In this document: positions 1-8,853 of the stretch, piece by piece
Layout of the letters: each line of letters starts with the position of its first letter
How positions within the stretch are numbered: position 1 is the first letter of the stretch
Origin: Seribacter sulfatis
GTDB taxonomy: Bacteria; Verrucomicrobiota; Verrucomicrobiia; Opitutales; Seribacteraceae
NCBI RefSeq assembly: GCF_964187635.1
Contig: NZ_CAXLMO010000015.1
Span: 1-64,000 of the forward strand
Direction: 5' to 3'
DNA: 64,000 bases
Notes under the pieces: generated by a model
Told to the model about the DNA's origin: nothing
Databases searched by the model: none
What the model saw: only the letters and a program-made list of their open reading frames with translations
Made by a program: the position numbers and the translations under genes

Positions 1-277
1 CAGGAGGCATTCTATCATCCAAATCCGTAGAAACCACCCGATGGAGAATCTCACTTTCTTCCAAGTCATTAGGGACGATGGCTGGAAACCCAGATTTCCC
101 TCCCTTGTAGGCAAATTCAGCAAAGTCTAATCGTAAACCGCCCTGTGGATCATCCAACCCGTGACAGGCAAAACAATGTTCAGATAAGATCGGACGGATT
201 TGCCGATTAAAGTCAATTTTTGCCGACAGCAAGGAGGCAAAGAATAGGAAAACAAACCAACTTTGTTTAAAGTTCAT
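1..277 (-). CDS. PSCyt1 (planctomycete-type cytochrome c) domain protein, 5' part only
   Basis: Reading the minus strand from an ATG at 277 gives a signal peptide (MNFKQSWFVFLFFASLLSA) followed by KIDFNRQIRPILSEHCFACH and then DDPQGGLRLD. The CFACH haem-binding site and the Q-IRPILSEHC context are the hallmark of the PSCyt1 domain, which opens large secreted proteins (usually PSCyt1-DUF1549-DUF1553) abundant in Planctomycetes and Verrucomicrobia. About 92 codons are visible and the frame stays open to the window edge, so the rest lies outside. The protein is predicted to be exported and to bind haem c. Partners in such families are often sulfatases or other polysaccharide-related enzymes, but none is visible here. 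The family call is good; the full domain layout cannot be seen. Confidence 0.85.
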   Translation of the reverse strand, partial: MNFKQSWFVFLFFASLLSAKIDFNRQIRPILSEHCFACHGLDDPQGGLRLDFAEFAYKGGKSGFPAIVPNDLEESEILHRVVSTDLDDRMPP

Positions 278-338
278 CAATATACGATGTCTCGGGAAGC
301 TAAATTATTTCCAAAAAAACATGAGGGAAGAAATAAAC

Positions 339-1661
339 TTATTTAGGAGAAGAACCAGGAGGACCGCCTCTTGGACGACGACTACCCCCGTCACCCGGAT
401 TTCCATTCTGCTGAGGCTGACCACTTGCTTCCGCTTCCTTCTGCTGTGCAACCCGTTCAGCAACTCTTTTTACTTCAGTAACTGTTTTTTCCTTCCGCTC
501 CTCATTTACAATTGCTTCCGCCCAGGTCATAGCAATCTCAGGATCCTTACGAACCACCTCGCGAACAAATCTTTGAATGGGTTCATCCATTAGTTCGCCG
601 GATGGAAATTGATTCAGCCAATCAGCGGTGGCTGTCGGGTCCTTCCGTGCCCACTGGGTTACTACCTCCTCCATACTTTCGGACCGTGCCTCTCCCTCGG
701 GCATATTGGCAACCCACTGGGCTGCATCGACAGGGTTTTTACGGGCCCAAATCTCGGCCACATCTTCACTCACAGCAGCCTTGACTTGATTTTCCTCCAT
801 GTTATCAACCCACTCGACTGCACGTCCGAGATCCTCACGGGCAATCTTTTCCCCAATTTCCCGGTACGCGAAATTTTGCAAAGATCCTTCCGGCAAGTTT
901 TCCGCCCAGGTCATGGAAATATCCTCTCCTTTTTTCCAAGTCTGCTCAAATAAAATAGATGCGGCACGACCGCGAACCCGACCGTAGGGTAATTCAGACA
1001 TTAAATCCGTGGCACCGACTAAATTATTTTCTGCCATTCCACTTATTATTCCCACAAAATAAGGGTTTTCACTCCCTTCCCCACCGTCAAAGTTCTCCCT
1101 TGCCCATGCAATTGCCTCATCTGAATTCTTTCTGGCCCATGAGTCCATAATTGAACCAGACCCAATCCTTTGCTCAAAACCATCCAAACTTTTTACCCAT
1201 TTCATCGCACCCTGTGGATTAACCTGTGCCCAGCTATATGTAAGCAGTCTCAATTCGCTGAAACGACTCGGTCCTTCGGGGAGTTTGTCATACGCTTCTA
1301 TGGCACTGGCAATATTATCCTCGGTCGGGTTTTTAAGCAGCTCGGCAAATGCCTGCATTCGAACAACAGGGTTTCCGGATGCCAGTCGTTCAGCAATCGA
1401 ATCTCGTGATTCGGTCTCAACTTCTTGATCGGGAACAATATTGTTCTCCTGAACTGGACCTTCATTGGAAACCGAAGCCTTTCCTATTTTTGAAGAGGTG
1501 CCCGGTACTGAAGTATCCGGTTTTGTAGTCGTCTTGTTCGGATTAGTCACTTCAGATCGATTTACAGATAAACGATCGCTTTCCATTTTCTGACTCAGTC
1601 CATACCAATAAGAAATTGCTATGGTAAAAAGCCATACAAATGCGAGTAGTAGTTTATTCAT
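339..1661 (-). CDS. Exported Trp-Ala helical-repeat protein
   Basis: The 440-residue product starts with a hydrophobic segment (LLLAFVWLFTIAISYWYGL) that could be a signal peptide or membrane anchor. A Ser/Thr/Pro-rich linker follows, then at least six degenerate repeats of about 33 residues. The consensus is roughly W-A-x-K-[ND]-P-x-x-A-x-x-W, a P-x-G turn, and a second amphipathic helix; examples are WARKNPVDAAQW, WARKDPTATADW and WAQVNPQGAMKW. The tail is Gly/Pro/Arg-rich (RRPRGGPPGSSPK). The pattern suggests a TPR-like alpha-solenoid binding surface outside the cytoplasm; I know no defined function. It starts 4 bp after the DUF423 gene and is probably co-transcribed with it. Confidence 0.75.
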   Translation of the reverse strand: MNKLLLAFVWLFTIAISYWYGLSQKMESDRLSVNRSEVTNPNKTTTKPDTSVPGTSSKIGKASVSNEGPVQENNIVPDQEVETESRDSIAERLASGNPVVRMQAFAELLKNPTEDNIASAIEAYDKLPEGPSRFSELRLLTYSWAQVNPQGAMKWVKSLDGFEQRIGSGSIMDSWARKNSDEAIAWARENFDGGEGSENPYFVGIISGMAENNLVGATDLMSELPYGRVRGRAASILFEQTWKKGEDISMTWAENLPEGSLQNFAYREIGEKIAREDLGRAVEWVDNMEENQVKAAVSEDVAEIWARKNPVDAAQWVANMPEGEARSESMEEVVTQWARKDPTATADWLNQFPSGELMDEPIQRFVREVVRKDPEIAMTWAEAIVNEERKEKTVTEVKRVAERVAQQKEAEASGQPQQNGNPGDGGSRRPRGGPPGSSPK

Positions 1662-1665
1662 AATT

Positions 1666-2091
1666 CTAATTTTGCCCGGTTTTGTGAGTAGATATGATTC
1701 TGAAAACGGAAAGCACCGAAATCAAGCTCCAAGCGAGAAAAAAACAGATTCCACCGATTGGGGTTAAGCCGGAAAATTCGGAATATCCTCCTATAATTCG
1801 AAAATAGATTGGGAATGAAAAAAGAAAAATTCCAAGAACTAAAAATATTGCCGATACCACAAGTAAAACCGGACGAGTTCCACTCGAGACCATAAAAAGC
1901 ACCAGCAGTATCAAAAAGAGAGCATGAAACAGTTGAAAGTGGGTGGCATAATTAAAAGAAAATCGATCCCGAGGTGATGCAACAAACAAATCCTCTAAAC
2001 CATGCGCTCCCCATGCACTGAGAAGAACTGAAGTGCCGCCCAGCAGTCCCCCCAAGAAGAGGAAGAACCATAACCAATTATTACCTTTCAT
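1666..2091 (-). CDS. DUF423 family membrane protein (YgdD/YwdK-like)
   Basis: The 141-residue protein has four predicted transmembrane helices and the DUF423 signature: GAHGLED near residue 29, then FNYATHFQLFHALFLI, and a late GGxCFFLAW segment. Length and topology fit the family, small inner-membrane proteins of unknown function found in many bacteria. It is the first gene of a pair with the Trp-Ala repeat gene, only 4 bp downstream. Family assignment is firm; function is unknown. Confidence 0.85.
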   Translation of the reverse strand: MKGNNWLWFFLFLGGLLGGTSVLLSAWGAHGLEDLFVASPRDRFSFNYATHFQLFHALFLILLVLFMVSSGTRPVLLVVSAIFLVLGIFLFSFPIYFRIIGGYSEFSGLTPIGGICFFLAWSLISVLSVFRIISTHKTGQN

Positions 2092-2137
2092 ATTATTTCC
2101 ATTCGCTCAATGCTAACAATGATCTTAACTAAAGCAT

Positions 2138-2488
2138 ATGAACGAAGTAAAGAACTACAAAGTTGCAGACTTTTCTGCAATCCCATCACAACCTTGCCCG
2201 TGTGGAGAAACAAAAAGAGCATTTCTAGATGATCCCGAACAAACCGCTTCTATTCACATCGTGACTATTTCCGAAAAGAGCAGAATGCATTACCATAAAA
2301 AAATGACTGAAATTTATTATGTTTTGGAGGGGAATGGAATTTTGGAAATCGATCACGAGAAAATAAAACTTAAAAAAGGAATCTCTGTTTTGATTAAGCC
2401 TGGATGCCGGCACCGGGCAATTGGCAATCTAACTTTGATCAATGTGCCCATTCCCGCGTTTGATATACACGACGAATGGTTTGATTAA
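2138..2488 (+). CDS. Small single-domain cupin protein
   Basis: The 116-residue protein carries both cupin motifs. Motif 1 is HYHKKMTEIYYVLEGNG, with metal-ligand candidates His-x-His and Glu; motif 2 is KKGISVLIKPGCRHRAIGN, with the late His ligand. A single Cupin_2 barrel of this size usually binds Fe, Mn or Zn and acts as a small dioxygenase, isomerase or sugar-binding protein, and substrate cannot be read from sequence. There is no signal peptide, so it is cytoplasmic. The Cys-x-Cys in PCPCGETKR near residue 20 lies outside the barrel. The gene stands alone, converging on the DUF3147-like gene 4 bp away. Confidence 0.85.
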   Translation: MNEVKNYKVADFSAIPSQPCPCGETKRAFLDDPEQTASIHIVTISEKSRMHYHKKMTEIYYVLEGNGILEIDHEKIKLKKGISVLIKPGCRHRAIGNLTLINVPIPAFDIHDEWFD

Positions 2489-2492
2489 TTGG

Positions 2493-2843
2493 CTAAAGAT
2501 TCATCCCCAACCTGGCTAGCAGCTTTGTCATCACCAAATAAAGAATAACCGTTAACAAAATTCCACATCCCAGGGACAAATAAAAGGATATCCCTTTTTT
2601 CATCATCCATGGCATAACCAAAAACATGGGAAGGGAGGGAAGGACATACCAAAAAGTTCCTTCTGCATGCGTGATCAATTTTTGTGCATCCTTGGTTTCC
2701 TGAAAAATCCATATCATTCCAAGAACGGAGATTAACGGAAGGGAAGCAATTAAACTTCCGAGTAAAGGGAGTCGTTTGGAAATCTCAGACACAATCACGA
2801 TAATCAACGCGGTGATTGCTATTTTAATGATGTACCAAGCCAT
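2493..2843 (-). CDS. DUF3147-like small membrane protein
   Basis: The 116-residue product has four hydrophobic helices. Between helices 1 and 2 it has KRLPLLGSLIASLPLISVLGMIW, as segments ending in LPL-S-L-x-MIW, the conserved core of DUF3147. This matches small integral membrane proteins of unknown function, sometimes described as permease-like. It converges with the cupin gene. No partner suggests a substrate, so only the family is proposed. Confidence 0.7.
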   Translation of the reverse strand: MAWYIIKIAITALIIVIVSEISKRLPLLGSLIASLPLISVLGMIWIFQETKDAQKLITHAEGTFWYVLPSLPMFLVMPWMMKKGISFYLSLGCGILLTVILYLVMTKLLARLGMNL

Positions 2844-3167
2844 ATGAAATAATGTAGAATGGAATTAGAATTATCCAAGAAAAAAACCATGTGGGGAAAA
2901 AGGAAAGAACAATTTTACAAAAAAGGATTCCTTTGAAATAAAAAACGGTTATTTATTCATTATTATAAAGTAATTCCGAGACTAGTATTCTACCCGGTTT
3001 GAATCCTAATAGAACCTAATTTTAAAAAATTCGGTAGACGATGTATTTTTTTCTTAATGTATGCTAATAGCATCGTATTCTTTAATGATTCATATTATGA
3101 TTTCTATTTTGAAGAGTTAACGATTGGCGTCGATCTGTAGTGGAATTCTTCTTTATTTTTTTAGTTG
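2844..3167. other. AT-rich intergenic region with a short palindrome
   Basis: These 324 bases lie upstream of both the minus-strand DUF3147-like gene and the plus-strand gene at 3168, so they should hold both promoters. I see no convincing ORF or RNA. At 3061-3073 there is a perfect inverted repeat, ATGCTA-A-TAGCAT. It lies about 95 bp before the plus-strand start and could be a regulator site, but it could equally be chance in AT-rich DNA. Confidence 0.4.
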
Positions 3168-3968
3168 ATGGGTACTTATTTTTTTAATTTATTTTTAATT
3201 CTAGCATCTCAAATGGCCGTACTATCCGTCTGTGACGGAAGAACGGAGAATGTATCTGCCAGGCTATTTTCGGATGAATTAATCAATACACCTACAAGTG
3301 AAGAATTTCGAAATCGCTTTGAATTTGATAAACTTAATCTTTTTCTCTCCGACCGCCTATCCTTTTGGAGTGACTTAGGATTTGCTGAGCTCAATTCCCC
3401 CGAGGATGGTTTTGCCTACCTGCCATTTGCAAATGGAGTTAGAAATATCAGTCGGATAAAAACAGTCCGCCCCCCGAACACAGAGGAGATGCAACTCAAT
3501 CACCCCTTATCCACAAGAAAAGACAAAACAGCCAAATGGTTAGTTTCGATGTGGCAACCTGAAGAAGTTTTTCCAATCCAATTGGAAGAAAAAGAAGCCC
3601 TTCAAACAATCTCAATTTTACCCGGTATTAACTTGAGCTTCGAACAACCGGCAAATCGTTTCAATCACTCTGTTTTCTCATGGGAGAACTCTAAGTGTTT
3701 AAAGGAAATAAAAGATGAGGAATATTTAATTCCTAATGCCCTTTTAGACGCGATAGTAAAAAGTAACTTTGAACTTTTTTTCCAACAAACCAAGATCGTC
3801 GATGAAGAACTTCATGCAATTTACCTAAAGGTATTACACACAATACCCCAACATAATGTCGTCAGGGCAACATCACTTAGCATGACTAATTTAAGCACTT
3901 ATCTTTTAATAGGGGGTTTGATTTGTATTTTTATAACTAGATATACTAAAAACAGTTACTCCGATTGA
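3168..3968 (+). CDS. Unknown exported protein with a C-terminal membrane anchor resembling a sorting tail
   Basis: From the ATG at 3168 (a TTG lies one codon earlier) the protein is 266 residues. It starts with a signal peptide (GTYFFNLFLILASQMAVLSV). The middle is soluble, with no recognised motif. It ends NLSTYLLIGGLICIFITRYTKNSYSD. The C-terminus has the layout of a PEP-CTERM tail (S-T-Y, hydrophobic helix, basic end), but the PEP triad reads MTN and the basic cluster is weak. A single C-terminal membrane anchor is the safer reading. The gene sits alone between two gene-poor stretches and uses more AT-rich codons than its neighbours, suggesting a lineage-specific gene. Confidence 0.6.
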   Translation: MGTYFFNLFLILASQMAVLSVCDGRTENVSARLFSDELINTPTSEEFRNRFEFDKLNLFLSDRLSFWSDLGFAELNSPEDGFAYLPFANGVRNISRIKTVRPPNTEEMQLNHPLSTRKDKTAKWLVSMWQPEEVFPIQLEEKEALQTISILPGINLSFEQPANRFNHSVFSWENSKCLKEIKDEEYLIPNALLDAIVKSNFELFFQQTKIVDEELHAIYLKVLHTIPQHNVVRATSLSMTNLSTYLLIGGLICIFITRYTKNSYSD

Positions 3969-4397
3969 GCCCAACCTTCTAATGAGCGGGCACAATCAAG
4001 TAGAGATAGACGAAATCACAAAAAAACCAGACCAAAATAGAACGAATTGGTAGTTCACCTTCGAGAGGAAAGAAGGATTTCGAATGAGGGCCGTCTATCG
4101 GCACTGAAAAAAGTTACCTTACAGCTCGATACCTTCGTTCTGAGTTCTGTAATGTACCCTTTCAACTCACTATATGTATTACCAAACAAACCGATCGATA
4201 TTTCAAGTTCTGCTAAAAGGTACAACCAATGCCCCACCGTCAGTCCAAATCAACACCAGTTGAAAAATAAATAACTTCCCCTTAATTCACATTCCAAAGT
4301 TCGTGACAGTAATAAGGATTTACCTTTAATTTAAACGGACGAAGTAAAGGCTTATGTAATCGAAGCTATAACAATGGAGCGGATCTAATTATTTATC
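3969..4397. other. Gene-poor region; no supported gene
   Basis: These 429 bases lie between the unknown plus-strand gene and the convergent end of hflC. Short open frames exist on both strands: a 23-codon plus-strand frame beginning MSGHNQVEIDE near 3980, a plus-strand frame at 4047-4274 and a minus-strand frame at 4055-4237. None has a ribosome binding site, a recognisable motif or a length above chance. It may be decayed coding sequence, but nothing shows what it was. Confidence 0.4.
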
Positions 4398-5351
4398 TTA
4401 ATTACCGCTATCCAAGGTTTTAAATAATTTGAAAAGCGGATTTTTGGTAGTGATAAATAAAGAAATATCAGAATTTAAAACTTCTTTGTAAGTATCTAAG
4501 GTTTTAATAAAACTGTAAAATTCAACCGCACCTGGGCTTTTATTATAAGATTCAGCATAAATTGCAGATGCATTCGCATCCGCCTCACCATAAATTTGCT
4601 CTACACTTCTGTATGCCTCAGACTCAATCTCTGCGAGATCTTTTTCTTTCTTACCCATGATCTTTGCTGCCTCACCGGCACCTTCTGAACGAAACCGATC
4701 TGCGATTTGGTTTCTTTCACTCACCATGCGCTCGTAGATACGACGACGTACGGTTTCGTTATAGTTTATTCTCTTGAAACGAACATCTAATAATTCAATC
4801 CCAAATCCTTGAAGTTTAGCAGCCGCTTTTTCTAAAATTTGTTGCTCCACTAATTCGCGACCTATTTTGATTGGGTAAAGCACACCGACCTTACCAACCC
4901 CTTGGACCAAAGACTCATCAATTCTAGCCTTACGATCTTTATCGGTACGAACAATTTCAATTAGCTCGTGTTTTGCCACCGCATTTCTGATTTCACTTCC
5001 GAGAATATCATCCAAGCGAGACAGTGCACTCCGTTCATCGCGCAAGCGAAGAAAATATTGCATTGGATCATTAATTCTCCAACGAGCAAAAGTATCTATA
5101 ATCAAATAAGTTTTATCTTTGGTCGACATTTCATTGGAAGGTCCATCCCAAGGTAAAAAACGTTTTTCAATTCGGTTGATTTCTTGAATAAATGGCACCT
5201 TCCAGTGCAAACCTGCTTCCGTCTGTGGATCACCAATCGGTTTGCCAAATTGAGTGATTATGACTTGGTCGGTTTCTTCGACAACATACGAACAAACATA
5301 TACTGCCCAGAATAAAAGAATGATTGGAATAAGTGCTAATTGTAATTTCAT
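4398..5351 (-). CDS. hflC: HflC, SPFH-domain membrane protease modulator
   Basis: The 317-residue protein has one N-terminal transmembrane helix followed by an SPFH/band-7 domain. The domain shows VVEETDQVIITQFGKPIGDP, then GLHWKVPFIQEINRIEKR, and ends in the Glu/Ala-rich helix with RNQIADRFRSEGAGEAAKIMG typical of HflC. HflC pairs with HflK in the inner membrane to form a large periplasm-facing cage around FtsH and modulate proteolysis. It starts 2 bp after hflK, so the two are almost certainly co-translated. No ftsH is in the window. Confidence 0.95.
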   Translation of the reverse strand: MKLQLALIPIILLFWAVYVCSYVVEETDQVIITQFGKPIGDPQTEAGLHWKVPFIQEINRIEKRFLPWDGPSNEMSTKDKTYLIIDTFARWRINDPMQYFLRLRDERSALSRLDDILGSEIRNAVAKHELIEIVRTDKDRKARIDESLVQGVGKVGVLYPIKIGRELVEQQILEKAAAKLQGFGIELLDVRFKRINYNETVRRRIYERMVSERNQIADRFRSEGAGEAAKIMGKKEKDLAEIESEAYRSVEQIYGEADANASAIYAESYNKSPGAVEFYSFIKTLDTYKEVLNSDISLFITTKNPLFKLFKTLDSGN

Positions 5352-5353
5352 CT

Positions 5354-6331
5354 TTAAAGTTCTCCTTTTGATCCAGCATCCAATTTAAGAAATGGTAAAA
5401 CTTGGGAAGCATCTTCATCTAAAATTATTTTCTTTCCCATTTGCGGAATCACTTCCTTCATCGTTTCCAAATAAAGTCTAGTCCGAGTAACTTCGGGTGC
5501 TTTTTCGTATTCTTCAAAACGATAGTTAAAACGAGCTACATCCCCCATTGCCTCATTTACCCGCTTCAATGCATAACCTTCCGCTGCCTGTATTTTTTGA
5601 TCGGCTACTCCACGGGAACGGGGAATTTCTTTATTATATTCTCCGTTGGCTTCGTTAATCATACGCTCGCGCTCCTGTTGAGCTTGATTCACCTCGTTAA
5701 AAGATGCTTGAACGGGAGGTGGAGGATTTACATTCTGGAGTTGTATTTGGTCAATACTAATTCCTAATTCATATTTTTTTACCAGTTTAGCTAGTCGTTC
5801 ACGTGCCTCTTCCTCAATCTCCTGCCGGCCAATGGTAATGACTTCATCCACAGTTCGATCCCCTACTACTGTTCTCATAACCGATTCTGAAATATGGCGA
5901 AGAGTTCCCTCAGGATCGAGGACTTTAAATAAGTAAAGTTCTGGGTCATTGATCCGATACTGGACAATCCATTCAACCACTGCTGCATTTAAATCGCCCG
6001 TCATCATACTTTTTTCAATATCACGGGCACGACGATCAGCGAACTGGGTAGGATTCGTTCCACCTGGAGTACTAAAGCCATATTCTTGTTTTAACTGGCG
6101 GCGTACTGGCAGTACATAAACCCGTTCTAAACCGAAAGGTAATTTGTAGCTAAGCCCGGGTTCAACAGTTTTAAGGTACTTACCAAATCTCAAAACTACT
6201 CCCTGCGACTCTGCAGGAACTGTATAAATTGAAGTAATCAAAGCGACTAGTACTCCGATAATTATAACGACCCAAATAATAATTCCTTTACGGAAAAAAT
6301 CAGGGATGCGAATTTCTGTTGGTTGAGACAT
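5354..6331 (-). CDS. hflK: HflK, SPFH-domain membrane protease modulator
   Basis: The 325-residue protein has a transmembrane helix at about residues 17-38. A band-7 domain follows: VPAESQGVVLRFGKY, GLSYKLPFGLERVYVLPVRR, and the conserved late core IDQIQLQNVNPPPPVQASFNEV, which distinguishes HflK from HflC. It lacks the long Gly-rich N-terminus of the enterobacterial protein. It is first in the hflK-hflC pair, with hflC starting 2 bp downstream. The complex is anchored in the inner membrane and regulates FtsH. Confidence 0.95.
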   Translation of the reverse strand: MSQPTEIRIPDFFRKGIIIWVVIIIGVLVALITSIYTVPAESQGVVLRFGKYLKTVEPGLSYKLPFGLERVYVLPVRRQLKQEYGFSTPGGTNPTQFADRRARDIEKSMMTGDLNAAVVEWIVQYRINDPELYLFKVLDPEGTLRHISESVMRTVVGDRTVDEVITIGRQEIEEEARERLAKLVKKYELGISIDQIQLQNVNPPPPVQASFNEVNQAQQERERMINEANGEYNKEIPRSRGVADQKIQAAEGYALKRVNEAMGDVARFNYRFEEYEKAPEVTRTRLYLETMKEVIPQMGKKIILDEDASQVLPFLKLDAGSKGEL

Positions 6332-6402
6332 AAGGTATTTATAACATAGACTTTACACTAAAGGGTCAATCAATGATGTGAGAATTTCTCCGAAAACCAA
6401 TG

Positions 6403-6840
6403 CTATTGATTCTTGGTTAAGTTATACTTTCGCCTGAGGGAACGAACAATAGCTTCTGCTTCGTAAGCAAAACCAGAAACTGGTTCTTTCGAAGTAAGGC
6501 GAATCGTCTTAGTCACAAAAGCAAGATCATCCACGAAAGGGCCTTCATGAATTTGATGACGGTCAAAAGGATAACTAGAAGGAAAACTTCGAAATGAACT
6601 CCCAGATTCTGAGTCAACTACTTGGAAAAATTTATTACCTTGTGATAAGGTTACTTCCGCACACCGCAAAAGACATAAATCACCCGTCATCGGAGCAGTG
6701 CCACCCTGAAAAGTAACTCGGTATAAACCTTTCTCTAAAGCAGTTTCAGAGTAATAAGATGGATTGTAAATACTCCCTACTCCACAACCGACAACCCCAC
6801 AAAGGAACGAAAGAAGTAAAAGGTTATGAACTAATCTCAC
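6403..6840 (-). CDS. Small lipoprotein of CC0125/CC1285 type
   Basis: Translation from a GTG gives 145 residues with a lipoprotein signal peptide (LLLLSFLCGVVGC). Cys19 is the predicted lipidated residue, followed by Gly. The mature part contains GLYRVTFQGGTAPMTGDLCL followed by LRCAEVTLSQGNKFFQVVD, the pattern of the CC0125/CC1285 family of small envelope lipoproteins of unknown role (Y-R-V-x-F-x-G, then L-x-R-x-A-E-x-T). No ATG precedes the signal peptide, so GTG is the only sensible start. It lies between typA and hflK on the same strand. Confidence 0.7.
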   Translation of the reverse strand: MRLVHNLLLLSFLCGVVGCGVGSIYNPSYYSETALEKGLYRVTFQGGTAPMTGDLCLLRCAEVTLSQGNKFFQVVDSESGSSFRSFPSSYPFDRHQIHEGPFVDDLAFVTKTIRLTSKEPVSGFAYEAEAIVRSLRRKYNLTKNQ

Positions 6841-6882
6841 ACTATATATCCTAATTCAGGTTGGAATATAGGACAAGCAGAC

Positions 6883-8715
6883 TTAAGAACTTGTTTTCTT
6901 GGACTCTCGCTTACGAAGATTGAAATCGAGAATTCTCTTGCGTAGTCTAATATTTTGGGGAGTCACTTCTACTAATTCATCTGGTGCAATATATTCAATG
7001 GCACGCTCCAATGAAAACTTGATCGCGGGCGTCAAAGCTTCTGTTCTATCGCTGCCAGCCGCTCTGTGATTGGTTACATGTTTTGCCTTGGTCGGATTAA
7101 CCGGAAGGTCCTCAGTCCTTGGGTTTTCTCCCACGACCATCCCTTCATACACTTCCTCACCTGCCCCAACGAATAATTTACCCCGAGTTTCAATATTACG
7201 AAGGGCGTAAGTATTCGCCTCCCCTTTTTCCATCGAAACTAGTGTGCCTGTTCTTCGAGTTCGAATATCTCCCGAATCCGGACGATATTCCTTAAATAAA
7301 TGCGACATTATCCCTTCTCCACTAGTCAGGTTCAAGAGTTCGAATTCAAAACCAATCAAGCCTCGTGTGGGAATAGTGGCTTGCAAGGTAGTTCGACCTT
7401 TGTTGGCAGACATCGATTCAACCTGTCCCTTACGATTGGCAAGAGATTGCATGCAACCCCCTACCGCTTCATCCGGTACTTCCAGGTACAGGGTCTCAAA
7501 AGGTTCGTGCGAGCGACCATCGATCATTTTTTTAATGACAGTGGGTCGGCTAACCAAAATCTCAAAGCCTTCTCTTCTCATTTCCTCGACCACCACCGCA
7601 ACCTGCATTGCACCACGTGCATTGACCTTAAAATCAGCAGATCCGTCCATATCTTCCAGTTTAATCGAAATATTGGTGCGGGCTTCTCTCAGTAATCGAT
7701 CCCGAATTTCACGAGAGGTTACGCGGTCACCTTCCCGTCCTGCCATCGGTCCATCATTCACAGAAAAGGACATCATCACGGTAGGTGGGTCGATTTCTAC
7801 AAAAGGAATAAGTTCGACTTCTGGGTCACACGAAAGAGTTTCTCCGATATCCACTTCTTCAAAGCCCGATAAGCCGATAATATTTCCCGCCACGCCTTCC
7901 GCTGAGTCATTAGTAGATAAAGCAGAATATTCAAAAATTTTCGAAACCTTCGATCTTTCCGGAGAGGCATCAGATCGCAAGCGCCAAACTGAATCTCCGA
8001 TTTTCGCAGTTCCAGAGATTACTTTACCCACCGCAATTCTGCCTACATAATCAGACCAATCGACATTAGAAACAAGCATTTTAAAACCATCGCCTTCTTC
8101 AATTGTGGGGGGAGGAATCTTGTCTGCCAAAACTTCAAATAAAGGTGTCATTCCATCCTGTTCGTCTCCTAACTCTCTTACCGCATAACCATCCTTCGCA
8201 CTGCCAAAAAGAAAAGGAGCATTGAACTGATCATCACTCGCTTCTAATTCAAGAAAAAGCTCGAGGACTAGGTCCTGCATTTCCTTAGGTCGGGCATTGG
8301 GCCGGTCCACCTTATTAATAAACACAACTGGATTTAAACCAGCAGCGAGTGCTTTTTGTAGTACAAAACGAGTTTGTGCCTGCGGGCCCTCATAAGCATC
8401 CACTACGAGCATTACTCCATCTACCATTTTCATTACACGCTCCACCTCACCACCAAAATCAGCGTGGCCTGGTGTATCTACAATATTGATTAGAAATTCA
8501 TTCCATTGAACCGATGTATTTTTCGCCTTAATCGTAATACCACGTTCTTTTTCCTGATCCATCGAATCCATGGCACGTTCTTCCACGACTTGATTATCGC
8601 GAAAAGCTCCGGATTGCCTCAGCATTTGGTCGACTAAAGTCGTTTTTCCATGGTCGACGTGAGCAATAATTGCGATGTTTCGGATCTTGTCTGAAGTAAT
8701 TGATGGTGCACTCAT
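6883..8715 (-). CDS. typA: Ribosome-associated GTPase TypA/BipA
   Basis: I place the start at the ATG at 8715 (610 residues), because IRNIAIIAHVDHGKTTLVDQ then sits as near the N-terminus as in other BipA proteins; the longer frame would begin with TTG at 8754. The GTPase motifs are all present: P-loop AHVDHGKTT, switch II DTPGHADFGGEV, NKVD and a late GSAKDG. EF-Tu-like domain II, EF-G-like domains III and V, and the BipA-specific C-terminus (GLIGFEFELLNLTSGEGIM) follow. BipA acts in 50S subunit assembly and in stress and low-temperature growth. Confidence 0.97.
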   Translation of the reverse strand: MSAPSITSDKIRNIAIIAHVDHGKTTLVDQMLRQSGAFRDNQVVEERAMDSMDQEKERGITIKAKNTSVQWNEFLINIVDTPGHADFGGEVERVMKMVDGVMLVVDAYEGPQAQTRFVLQKALAAGLNPVVFINKVDRPNARPKEMQDLVLELFLELEASDDQFNAPFLFGSAKDGYAVRELGDEQDGMTPLFEVLADKIPPPTIEEGDGFKMLVSNVDWSDYVGRIAVGKVISGTAKIGDSVWRLRSDASPERSKVSKIFEYSALSTNDSAEGVAGNIIGLSGFEEVDIGETLSCDPEVELIPFVEIDPPTVMMSFSVNDGPMAGREGDRVTSREIRDRLLREARTNISIKLEDMDGSADFKVNARGAMQVAVVVEEMRREGFEILVSRPTVIKKMIDGRSHEPFETLYLEVPDEAVGGCMQSLANRKGQVESMSANKGRTTLQATIPTRGLIGFEFELLNLTSGEGIMSHLFKEYRPDSGDIRTRRTGTLVSMEKGEANTYALRNIETRGKLFVGAGEEVYEGMVVGENPRTEDLPVNPTKAKHVTNHRAAGSDRTEALTPAIKFSLERAIEYIAPDELVEVTPQNIRLRKRILDFNLRKRESKKTSS

Positions 8716-8853
8716 GAGTGCGAAGGGTCTAGACTCTTCCTTGGCATCTGGCAAGCGAAGGTTTTACTCAAAACTGAGAGTTTTTAAATTAAATATAATC
8801 TTTCGTTTTGAAATTTCTGATTACAGAACGAAAACTGAACAAATAGTGAGAGG

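Noticed and set aside
321..1409. Plus-strand frames opposite the Trp-Ala repeat gene
   Set aside because: All lie antisense to a gene with a clear signal peptide and repeats, and none has a motif.
4047..4274. 75-codon frame in the gene-poor region, and its minus-strand counterpart at 4055-4237
   Set aside because: No ribosome binding site, no motif and no hydrophobic pattern; both strands are open by chance in a short stretch.
7244..8050. 268-codon open frame opposite typA
   Set aside because: It mirrors the conserved typA reading frame, has Ser/Arg-rich meaningless composition and no start signal.
8770..8784. AAAACT-GAG-AGTTTT hairpin as a terminator of the 40-residue gene
   Set aside because: The six-bp stem has almost no G-C pairs and is too weak to be called.
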